Positions 51,179 to 57,874 of a stretch of DNA of 64,000 bases are shown piece after piece. How positions within the stretch are numbered: the first letter of the stretch is position 1; every line of letters begins with the position of its first letter. This DNA comes from Lacibacter luteus (GTDB lineage Bacteria > Bacteroidota > Bacteroidia > Chitinophagales > Chitinophagaceae): positions 124,001 through 188,000 of the forward strand of contig NZ_SDHW01000007.1 in the NCBI RefSeq assembly GCF_004118265.1, in the 5' to 3' direction. The notes under the pieces are model-generated. The model had not been told where the DNA came from and ran no database searches. It saw only the letters and a list, made by a program, of their open reading frames with translations. Position numbers and translations under genes: made by a program.

Positions 51179-51250
51179 GTTAGTCGATAGTAATTAGCCG
51201 CAAGTAATCCTCATCATTCATTACTCATTATTCATCACTCATTGTTCATG
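51179..51250. repeat. Two heptamer arrays ending in the trmN6 start codon
   Basis: Four units of nnTAGnn type (GATAGTA, ATTAGCC and others, 51179-51206) and six units of nTTCATn/ACTCATT type (51209-51250). The final unit GTTCATG supplies the ATG at 51248. Confidence 0.8.
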
Positions 51251-51988
51251 CCCAATAATTATTTTCAATTCAAACAGTTTAAGATACAGCAGGAGAGAGC
51301 TGCGTTGAAAGTAAGCACCGATAGCTGTTTGTTTGGAGCGTGGGTGGCGGAAGAAGTACGAGGTAAGAAGTACGAGGTACGATCTGCGGCAGCACCATTC
51401 ACTATTCTTGATATTGGCGCAGGCACAGGGTTACTCATGCTGATGTTGGCGCAGAAGTGTAATGCAGCAATCGATGGAATTGAAATTGATGAGCCATCAT
51501 ATTTGCAGGCGAAAGAAAATAGTGAAGCATCAAGATGGAAGGAACGATTGCAGTTGTTTCACGCAGATGTAAAGCAATTCAGCTTTTCACATAAGTATGA
51601 ATTCATCATTTCCAACCCGCCTTTTTACGAAGGCGATTTAAAGTCGGATGCTGTAAACCGAAATGTAGCAATGCATGATGCAGGGTTGAAGCTGGATGAA
51701 TTGATAGCCATCGTTGCAAACAACTTAACCAACAATGGTTGTTTTGCTGTATTGCTTCCATATGCACGTGCAGCGTATATGATTGAATTGGCCGCTGCAG
51801 CAAATCTTCATCTGCAAAAACATGTACAGGTAAAGCAAAGCGTAAAGCATGGCTTTTTCCGTTCAATGTTGTTGTTTACCCCAATAAAAACTGAACCTGT
51901 TGTGGAAGAGCTTGCCATTAAAGATGCAAACAACGAATACACAACTGCGTTTGTAAGTTTGTTGGGAGATTATTATTTGTATTTGTAG
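51248..51988 (+). CDS. trmN6: tRNA1(Val) A37 N6-methyltransferase-like (TrmN6/YfiC)
   Basis: 246 residues from the ATG at 51248. AdoMet motif ILDIGAGTGLLMLML at 53-67 and catalytic NPPFY at 123-127 identify the YfiC/TrmN6 group, which methylates N6 of adenine 37 in tRNA1(Val). Residues about 34-50 (between FGAWVA and motif I) are encoded by a 28-base AAGTACG/AGGTAAG heptamer array and have no counterpart in usual family members, which go from GAW almost directly to motif I. The N-terminal KVSTDSCLFGAW is normal. Confidence 0.88.
   Translation: MPNNYFQFKQFKIQQERAALKVSTDSCLFGAWVAEEVRGKKYEVRSAAAPFTILDIGAGTGLLMLMLAQKCNAAIDGIEIDEPSYLQAKENSEASRWKERLQLFHADVKQFSFSHKYEFIISNPPFYEGDLKSDAVNRNVAMHDAGLKLDELIAIVANNLTNNGCFAVLLPYARAAYMIELAAAANLHLQKHVQVKQSVKHGFFRSMLLFTPIKTEPVVEELAIKDANNEYTTAFVSLLGDYYLYL
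51354..51381 (+). repeat. Heptamer array inside the trmN6 coding sequence
   Basis: Four units (AAGTACG, AGGTAAG, AAGTACG, AGGTACG), the same family as the array at 11788-11843. It codes for a Lys/Arg/Glu/Val/Tyr-rich insert before the AdoMet motif. Confidence 0.85.
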
Positions 51989-52011
51989 GTAATCCGTCAG
52001 ACGGAGATTTG

Positions 52012-52046
52012 TTTCGCACTTCTAATTTCGTACCTCGTACTTGCTA
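52012..52046. repeat. Heptamer array, TTTCGTA type
   Basis: Five units (TTTCGCA, CTTCTAA, TTTCGTA, CCTCGTA, CTTGCTA). CGTACCTCGTACTT is the reverse complement of units inside trmN6. A small hairpin CCGTCAGACGG lies just before it at 51994-52004. Confidence 0.75.
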
Positions 52047-52048
52047 AT

Positions 52049-52078
52049 GTGTCAGACGCTCTTCGAGACGTCAGACAC
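52049..52078. repeat. GTCAGACGTC-family hairpin, copy E, containing a stop codon
   Basis: GTGTCAGACG, CTCTTCGAGA, CGTCAGACAC pairs as a hairpin. Its right arm encodes the last two residues and the stop codon of the minus-strand dehydrogenase gene. Confidence 0.8.
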
Positions 52079-53270
52079 CGGCATATTCCTTCAGGTAACT
52101 GTATTCTTCCGTTAATACACCAGCTTTAAGCATCGTTGCTCTTTCAAGAATTGAAGAACCACCTTGCACCAGATCTTCTAAAACATACTTTATTAATTGC
52201 TCTCCAAAATAGCGGGATGCATCACGTGGCAATTCGTTAGGCAAATTACCTACAGCCATCACATCAACAGAGCCAGGTAAGTAAGGTGCTGTTTTTTGTA
52301 AGGTGATCTTATCTACACCATACACAGGTTCAGCAATTGTTGAGTCGCCGATGTTGATGGGGATAGAGCCACCCGTATCATTTGTAATATCTGCAATTGT
52401 TTTAATTTTGAACGATGCATTGCGGAATTCATCTAAAGAAAACAGTGATGGAATTGTTTTATCCCAGTACACACCATTAAGCAGAATATCGCTTTGCTTT
52501 ACAAAAGGAGCGAAGCTGCATTTGTATTCTTCGGGATGTTCATGGAAATTATCACGGTTGTACGTACCATCATCTTTACGTTCGTAAAGATCTCTTCCTT
52601 TCAAATGCACATACACAGGATACTCGTATTGCCGGTGAAGGTAATCGAATGGTTCCACTTCGTTTACACCCAACAGATTCATGATTTCGAGTAAGCCATG
52701 TGCAACACGGCCACTGCCGGTAATAGCAATTTTAATCTTAGGCAATTTCAATCCGAAATAAGTATGGATGAGCTGGCGGTAATCCCTTACATCACCAACT
52801 CTTCCCAGTTTAAAGGCACCGGTTCTGTTGCCAAACGCCATCATTCCATTATGTGCACCTACAACACCTGCAAAAAAACCAAAACCAATAATACGTTGTC
52901 CGTCGTCGTGTGTTAAACATTCGTAATCGATAAGTGTGATCTTTTTTTCGATCATCGCATGCATCAGCTTTCGGTTATGTGCCTGCGCTTTTTTTGTATG
53001 CGAAAAGAAAAGATAAGTCTTGCCGTGAATCAACTCATCAACAGGTACTTCTTTAATGCCAAACAAAACATCGCAAGAGCTCAGGTCATCCGTTACAGTT
53101 ACACCGGCACTTTTATATTCTTTATCGGTAAAGCAACGGGTGGGCGAAGATTGAACCAGCACTTGTACATTGTTGCTATTCTTTAAAATCCATTTGCATT
53201 GCGTGGGAGTAAGCGCTACACGGTTATCTGCAGGTGTTTTTCCCTCTCTGATGAGTCCTATTGTTAACAT
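52071..53270 (-). CDS. Saccharopine-dehydrogenase/alanine-dehydrogenase-like NAD(P)-dependent oxidoreductase
   Basis: 399 residues from MLTIGLIREGKTPADNRVALTP at 53270; the longer frame runs through the tRNA-Leu leader. The N-terminal half matches the lysine-ketoglutarate reductase/Lys1 pattern (YLFFSHTKKAQAHNRKLM, TLIDYECLTHDDGQRIIGFG, AGVVGAHNGMMAFG). A Rossmann motif, KIAITGSGRVAHGLLEI, is at about 175-191. It probably handles saccharopine or a related amino acid, but alanine dehydrogenase annotation is common for this family. The C-terminal two residues come from a dispersed hairpin. Confidence 0.8.
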   Translation of the reverse strand: MLTIGLIREGKTPADNRVALTPTQCKWILKNSNNVQVLVQSSPTRCFTDKEYKSAGVTVTDDLSSCDVLFGIKEVPVDELIHGKTYLFFSHTKKAQAHNRKLMHAMIEKKITLIDYECLTHDDGQRIIGFGFFAGVVGAHNGMMAFGNRTGAFKLGRVGDVRDYRQLIHTYFGLKLPKIKIAITGSGRVAHGLLEIMNLLGVNEVEPFDYLHRQYEYPVYVHLKGRDLYERKDDGTYNRDNFHEHPEEYKCSFAPFVKQSDILLNGVYWDKTIPSLFSLDEFRNASFKIKTIADITNDTGGSIPINIGDSTIAEPVYGVDKITLQKTAPYLPGSVDVMAVGNLPNELPRDASRYFGEQLIKYVLEDLVQGGSSILERATMLKAGVLTEEYSYLKEYAGV

Positions 53271-53365
53271 ACCAATCGTTTGTTTGCAAGATAAGTTTTC
53301 GCACAAAAAAATGAAGACATAAAAAATTTCACAGGGAAGCAAAGTTTCTGTAATATTGCACCCCC

Positions 53366-53383
53366 TTCCGATAGCTATCGGAA
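53366..53383. repeat. Perfect 18-bp palindrome TTCCGATAGCTATCGGAA
   Basis: Same core as at 45665-45682. It lies 7 bases before the mature tRNA-Leu, in the 5' leader of its precursor. Confidence 0.9.
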
Positions 53384-53390
53384 CCAAAAC

Positions 53391-53474
53391 GCCCGGGTGG
53401 CGGAATTGGTAGACGCAGCAGACTCAAAATCTGCCGTTCGCAAGGATGTGAAGGTTCGAGTCCTTTCCCGGGCA
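53391..53474 (+). tRNA. tRNA-Leu (anticodon CAA)
   Basis: Acceptor stem GCCCGGG/CCCGGGC, D-arm GGCGGAATTGGTAGACGC, anticodon stem GCAGA/TCTGC with loop CTCAAAA (anticodon CAA, reads TTG), a long class II variable arm, and GGTTCGAGTCC for the T arm. The CCA end is not encoded. A terminator follows. A TAATATTG box at 53351-53358 may be the promoter -7 element. Confidence 0.97.
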
Positions 53475-53484
53475 CATTTTTTTT

Positions 53485-53516
53485 CCCGTCTTCGTTAATG
53501 AAGGCGGGTTTTTATT
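53485..53516 (+). terminator. Terminator after tRNA-Leu
   Basis: CCCGTCTTC-GTTAAT-GAAGGCGGG (one G-T pair) and a T run. Confidence 0.93.
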
Positions 53517-53754
53517 TTCAGGATGTGATTTTTTGCTGATTGGCTTTTCTCATGTGAAGCACAGCAAACATCTTCTCCTTTGTCATCTTCCTCTCATTTA
53601 TTGGTTATGCACATACTGTAACAAGTTTTAACGAAATATCCATTTGTTGAACCTGTACCTTTGTAAGCCAATCGTTCGGTCAACAGCTGTTAAAACCCCT
53701 TGCTGAGCGAACAATTTCGTCTTTCGTTTTTTATTATTACGTAAATCAATCACC

Positions 53755-54045
53755 ATGCGAAAAGGAATTGCCGAAGCACGCAGTGCAACTATTGAGTTTA
53801 ACAAGAAGAATCTGGATCAGTTACAAAGCAAAGGTTACAAGTTTGTGCAGATCAAAGGACTTACGGTTGACAAGCATTACGATTATGTTGAACCGCATTT
53901 TTTGGTATTGGTGCCAATGAAAGAATTGCCGACGGATCCTTTTAAGCGTGACATTTATGAACCACTTGGCAGCGATCTTCTAAACCAATGGGCTACAGAA
54001 AAAAACGAATACCCCGAGATCGTTATTGCCAATAACCTCAACTGA
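53755..54045 (+). CDS. Hypothetical protein
   Basis: 96 residues, soluble, beta/alpha mix, starting MRKGIAEARSATIEFN. No family recognised. The stop is two bases before the next ATG, so it is coupled to the SRPBCC gene. A TACCTTTG -7 box at 53656-53663 matches consensus and gives a leader of about 85 bases. Confidence 0.6.
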   Translation: MRKGIAEARSATIEFNKKNLDQLQSKGYKFVQIKGLTVDKHYDYVEPHFLVLVPMKELPTDPFKRDIYEPLGSDLLNQWATEKNEYPEIVIANNLN

Positions 54046-54047
54046 GC

Positions 54048-54554
54048 ATGGCTACATACTCCCTGAAGACTGTACAATATATTCCTGTTGATATTGATAC
54101 AGCGTGGGATTTTTTTTCCAATCCCAATAATCTCCAGGCGATAACTCCCAAAAACATGGGTTTTAAAGTTTTGTCGAAACACACAACAGCTAAAATGTAT
54201 GCAGGGCAAATCATTGAATATCATGTGAGCCCGGTATTAGGTATTAAGCTGTATTGGATGACGGAAATAACACATGTAAAAGAAAAAGAGTTCTTTGTTG
54301 ATGAGCAACGGTTCGGCCCTTATCAATTATGGCATCATCAGCATCATTTTAAAGTTGTAGATGGAGGTGTAGAAATGACGGATATTGTTCATTATCGAAA
54401 TCCACTTGGCTTTTTGGGCAATATTGCAAACTGCTTGTTTGTACGAAAACAGTTGAAACAGATTTTCGAATTCCGCTTTAAAGCAGTGGAAGAGCTTTTT
54501 GGTAAGTGGCATGAATCTGTTCTTACAAGAATAGAATTTTTCAAGGCCGCATAA
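54048..54554 (+). CDS. SRPBCC (START-like) ligand-binding protein
   Basis: 168 residues. The start VQYIPVDIDTAWDFFSNPNNLQAITPKNMGF is the helix-grip entry of the polyketide cyclase/SRPBCC superfamily, and DIVHYRNPLGFLGNIANCLF lies near the C-terminal helix. Members bind hydrophobic ligands. The ligand is unknown. It is the second gene of a two-gene unit. Confidence 0.85.
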   Translation: MATYSLKTVQYIPVDIDTAWDFFSNPNNLQAITPKNMGFKVLSKHTTAKMYAGQIIEYHVSPVLGIKLYWMTEITHVKEKEFFVDEQRFGPYQLWHHQHHFKVVDGGVEMTDIVHYRNPLGFLGNIANCLFVRKQLKQIFEFRFKAVEELFGKWHESVLTRIEFFKAA

Positions 54555-54658
54555 TATTATCCCGGAAATCAGTACCTGCGGTTATTTACTTTTATATAAG
54601 TAACATACTTCAGTCTTTTTAAGATAGGATATGATCTAATTTGTTTATGTAAAGAATA

Positions 54659-55075
54659 TTATTTCAATGCTTTAATATCCATTGTCCACGCATATGGCCC
54701 AGTGGTTCGGTGTTCTACACTAAGCAATAGGGTATTATCTGTTAACGTGCCTACAATTTTAGTTGGAGCGAAGCCTCCCATAGGTGCAGGCACATATTGC
54801 AACTTGTCTCCCGAAACAGAAACTTCTTTATAAACGAAGTCTTGCATGCCTAAGTTACTAATAGTTATTTTAACGGTATTACGGGAGCCGGCGTGCTCAA
54901 TGGTAATCTTGGATTCTGATAAGACTGTGTCCTTGATTGCACTTGAAGAGTCTCGAAGAAAGTATTTTGTACTTCCTTTGTAAACTCCAGTCATTTTTTT
55001 TGCATAATCTTTTTTACATGCTATAAATATTAACGAAAGAGTAAGCAAAAGAAATGCTTTGAAGAAGTGTTGCAT
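54659..55075 (-). CDS. Hypothetical lipoprotein
   Basis: 138 residues with signal peptide and lipobox ending IFIAC (Cys at about 20) followed by KKDYAKKMTGVYKGS. The rest is beta-rich and similar in character to small lipocalin-like lipoproteins of Bacteroidota, but no family is assigned. Isolated gene. Confidence 0.7.
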   Translation of the reverse strand: MQHFFKAFLLLTLSLIFIACKKDYAKKMTGVYKGSTKYFLRDSSSAIKDTVLSESKITIEHAGSRNTVKITISNLGMQDFVYKEVSVSGDKLQYVPAPMGGFAPTKIVGTLTDNTLLLSVEHRTTGPYAWTMDIKALK

Positions 55076-55491
55076 AAGTTTAAGTGTTTTTGCATTGGCA
55101 ATTTATTTATTTTTTTTGAAGGACAGCTGTTTGTTTTTTACAACTGCATTAAAAATCAGACAAATCAAGCTTAACAAGAAACTTAGTGGTTTTATTCGGT
55201 GACTTGTTGATTACCGGTAATGTCATTAGTAAATATTGGCATTGCTTTTTAATTTAAGAGAGCAGCAAGAGGTAAACTGTAAAGTAACAATACCTTTTCT
55301 TAATTTGTAGTGCAATAATTCATTGCATTTGAGCAGATATAGATAAACTGTGGGTTGACTGATTGCTAACGACCTAAATACAATTTGGCCTGTGTATTGA
55401 TCGAATTATCAATTGAATAAATTACATGGTTTATTCTTTTCGCTTTTAAAGGCTGATTTTCAGGATTGTCAAATTAAATAAATATTAAAGT
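55076..55491. other. AT-rich spacer of 416 bases
   Basis: No convincing frame, RNA or repeat array; only a 12-bp palindrome ATTACCGGTAAT at 55210-55221. It probably holds the promoters of the divergent lipoprotein and sirtuin genes. Confidence 0.6.
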
Positions 55492-56184
55492 TTGAGCAAA
55501 AAGAAACTCGTTGTATTAACAGGTGCAGGCATCAGTGCAGAAAGTGGTTTGCGCACTTTTCGTGATGGTGATGGTTTGTGGGAAGGTTACCAGATAGAAG
55601 AAGTTGCCACTCCACGTGCATGGCAAAGAAATCCGCAACTAGTGTTGGATTTTTATAATTACAGAAGGAGAGATGTAGCAGCTGCACAACCCAACGCAGC
55701 ACATTATGGTTTGGCCGAATTGGAAAACGATTTTGATGTAACCATCATTACACAAAATATCGATGACCTGCATGAGCGTGCCGGCTCAAGCAATATTCTT
55801 CATTTACATGGTGAGATTTTTAAAATACGCAGCGAACGTGATGAAGAATTGATCTACGGGATCAAAGGCGATATAAAGCTGGGCGATGTAGCAGAAGATG
55901 GAGCGCAACTTCGTCCGTATATTGTTTGGTTTGAAGAAGCAGTGCCGATGATCGAAATAGCATTGCAAATTGTGCATGAAGCTGATGTTTTTGCAGTGGT
56001 TGGCACATCGCTGGTTGTTTACCCTGCAGCAGGATTAGTAACGGTAGCCGATGATAAAATACCGAAGTTTATTGTTGATAAAAAGATACCTTATACATCT
56101 TCGGTATACAATGTAACAGCCATTGAAAAACCGGCAACAGAAGGCGTAAAGGAGTTAAGGGAATTATTGTTGCAATTGAAATAA
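55492..56184 (+). CDS. cobB: Cys-free sirtuin, NAD-dependent protein deacylase
   Basis: 230 residues; the start is TTG at 55492. NAD-binding GAGISAESGLRTFRDGDGLW (11-30), TQNIDDLHERAGSSNILHLHG (92-112) with the catalytic His, and VVGTSLVVYPAAG are in place. YNYRRR at 55-60 keeps the Tyr and Arg that favour succinyl-lysine and malonyl-lysine. The zinc-binding Cys tetrad of ordinary CobB is missing: the protein has no Cys at all, a form also common in Bacteroidota. A bidirectional terminator follows. Confidence 0.9.
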   Translation: MSKKKLVVLTGAGISAESGLRTFRDGDGLWEGYQIEEVATPRAWQRNPQLVLDFYNYRRRDVAAAQPNAAHYGLAELENDFDVTIITQNIDDLHERAGSSNILHLHGEIFKIRSERDEELIYGIKGDIKLGDVAEDGAQLRPYIVWFEEAVPMIEIALQIVHEADVFAVVGTSLVVYPAAGLVTVADDKIPKFIVDKKIPYTSSVYNVTAIEKPATEGVKELRELLLQLK

Positions 56185-56224
56185 ATGACTTGCCTCAGGC
56201 TTAAGCCAAGGGCAAGTCATAAGC

Positions 56225-56255
56225 AAAAAAGCTGTTCCTTTTGGAACAGCTTTTC
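56225..56255. terminator. Bidirectional terminator between cobB and fsa
   Basis: AAAAAAGCTGTTCC-TTTT-GGAACAGCTTTT hairpin serves both converging genes. A second hairpin, ATGACTTGCC..GGCAAGTCAT, precedes it at 56185-56220. Confidence 0.9.
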
Positions 56256-56274
56256 TTATTTGGAAAGAATTCAA

Positions 56275-56928
56275 TTATTGAAACTTCTTTGCATCTTCTA
56301 AAAACTGCGCCAAACCAATATCGGTTAACGGATGCTTTAATAAACCTGTAATTGAACTTAAAGGACAGGTACAAACATGTGCACCGGCTTCTGCAGCCTG
56401 TACAATGTGTAATGGAGTACGGATTGATGCAGCCAGAATTTCTGTTTCAAAACCCTGCAGTGAATAAATATTTGCAATCTGACTGATGAGTTCCATACCA
56501 TCCCAGCAGCTGTCATCAATACGACCGATAAAAGGAGAAACATATGTTGCACCGGCTTTTGCAGCAAGAATCGCTTGTCCTGCGCTGAATACCAGTGTGC
56601 AGTTTGTTTTAATACCGTTATCGCTGAACCATTTCAGGGCTTTGATGCCGTCTTTGATCATTGGCACTTTTACCACAATGTTCGGATGAATGGCAGCCAG
56701 CTTTTTACCTTCTTCCACGATGCCATCAAAATCGGTGCTGATCACTTCTGCACTGATGTCGCCATCTACCATTTCGCAAATGGTTTTGTAATGCTGCATA
56801 ACAGCTTCAGTTCCTTTAATGCCAACTTTGGCCATTAACGAAGGGTTAGTAGTAACACCATCGAGAATACCTAATTCATTCGCTTCCTTAATTTGAGAAA
56901 GGTCTGCTGTGTCAATGAAAAATTTCAT
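56275..56928 (-). CDS. fsa: Fructose-6-phosphate aldolase/transaldolase-like protein
   Basis: 217 residues, the short TalC/FSA form. [21 protein letters not shown] is the family start; NIVVKVPM near 84-91 holds the Schiff-base Lys; [19 protein letters not shown] and SPFIGRIDD follow. It catalyses transfer or cleavage of dihydroxyacetone units in the pentose phosphate pathway. Which of the two activities dominates cannot be decided by eye. Confidence 0.93.
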   Translation of the reverse strand: MKFFIDTADLSQIKEANELGILDGVTTNPSLMAKVGIKGTEAVMQHYKTICEMVDGDISAEVISTDFDGIVEEGKKLAAIHPNIVVKVPMIKDGIKALKWFSDNGIKTNCTLVFSAGQAILAAKAGATYVSPFIGRIDDSCWDGMELISQIANIYSLQGFETEILAASIRTPLHIVQAAEAGAHVCTCPLSSITGLLKHPLTDIGLAQFLEDAKKFQ

Positions 56929-57003
56929 GATAAACGTTTGATTGTTTTGAAGATGAAAAATAATAATGGCTTGTAAGGGTCATCTTCAACAGAAAATAAA
57001 AAA

Positions 57004-57102
57004 ATGGCAGGTTACTTACATCGCACCGCTACAACCGCCTACCCTTGCTGCGTTCCCACCCTGGGGGAGTTCAGCAGGAGCTGGTCGTGCAAGACCTGCC
57101 GC
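57004..57102 (-). ncRNA. ffs: Signal recognition particle RNA (4.5S type)
   Basis: On the minus strand the conserved apical domain is present: GAACTCCCCCAGGGTGGGAA, then CGCAGCAAGGGTAGGCGG, within a long hairpin closed by GGCAGGT at the start and ACCTGCC at the end. About 99 bases, the short bacterial form. It binds Ffh and directs membrane proteins to the translocon. An exact -7 box lies just upstream. Confidence 0.95.
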
Positions 57103-57104
57103 CG

Positions 57105-57112
57105 CAAAGATA
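57105..57112 (-). promoter_or_regulatory. -7 box of the SRP RNA gene
   Basis: TATCTTTG on the minus strand, followed within about 8 bases by the RNA start. A weak ATTG lies about 22 bases further upstream as -33 element. Confidence 0.7.
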
Positions 57113-57126
57113 GGGGAATGCAGGTG

Positions 57127-57168
57127 AACTAATGCAATGAGCAATGAAAAATGTAGAATGAAAAAACA
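57127..57168. repeat. Heptamer array, nnAATGn type
   Basis: Six units (GCAATGA twice, AAAATGT, AGAATGA and relatives) upstream of the SRP RNA promoter. Confidence 0.65.
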
Positions 57169-57184
57169 GAATGGTTTAAAATAA

Positions 57185-57211
57185 AAACCCCCGCAATTGC
57201 AGGGGTTAAAA
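57185..57211 (-). terminator. Terminator of the minus-strand lipoprotein gene
   Basis: AACCCCTGCAATTGCGGGGGTT hairpin (with a central GCAATTGC) and T run, read on the minus strand, 16 bases after the stop at 57227. Confidence 0.9.
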
Positions 57212-57226
57212 ATGAGTTGACAATTC

Positions 57227-57733
57227 TTACCGTGGCGATACGGTGAACTTCTGTCCGGATTTTGTAATTCGTACAGGAAATTTTGTAGAGCCGTCTTCTG
57301 CTACAGCAAAAGCTACATCTGCAAAAGAGTATATTTTTCCGGAAGCAGTTCCTTTAAAACGAATAGTGTACTTGCCTGCTTTCTGTATGTCGTAGTAATC
57401 AAGAATAACTGAATAATCTCCATCGGCTAAAGAACTAGGCAGATTCATTGTTTCAAAATCACTGTCATTGTCGCTATAGTCAATAAGATCAGAAATTGGT
57501 AATGCCGCTAACTGACTTTCTGATGTAATATTTCCTTTTACAAGCAAAACATCAATATCTGCTCCAACCGTGGCACTACTGTTGTCGGTGAGCGACCAAC
57601 TTGTATAAATTTCAAGAGCTGAACTTTCGGTAATTTCATTAGCAGGAACATCATTTTTCTTTTTACAGGCAAACAAAACTGAGCTCACAAAAAGAATAGC
57701 TCCTAAACGGAAAGAAATTTTGCTGATTTTCAT
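57227..57733 (-). CDS. Hypothetical lipoprotein
   Basis: 168 residues from the ATG at 57733, MKISKISFRLGAILFVSSVL then FAC lipobox (Cys about 23). The mature part is beta-rich, Ser/Asp-rich, perhaps a single Ig-like domain. No family assigned. Longer frame rejected because it hides the signal. Confidence 0.7.
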   Translation of the reverse strand: MKISKISFRLGAILFVSSVLFACKKKNDVPANEITESSALEIYTSWSLTDNSSATVGADIDVLLVKGNITSESQLAALPISDLIDYSDNDSDFETMNLPSSLADGDYSVILDYYDIQKAGKYTIRFKGTASGKIYSFADVAFAVAEDGSTKFPVRITKSGQKFTVSPR

Positions 57734-57874
57734 TTGATTAATTTTTAGTGTTAGGCCGCATTGCAATGTATCGGAAAAGACAATAGCTGTTTTCGTAGTA
57801 GCCTCTGTGTTTAGAGATGCATGTTGTGCGGTTAGATTATTGGTCAAAAATAAATCTTTCAGTTGAAGACTTTA

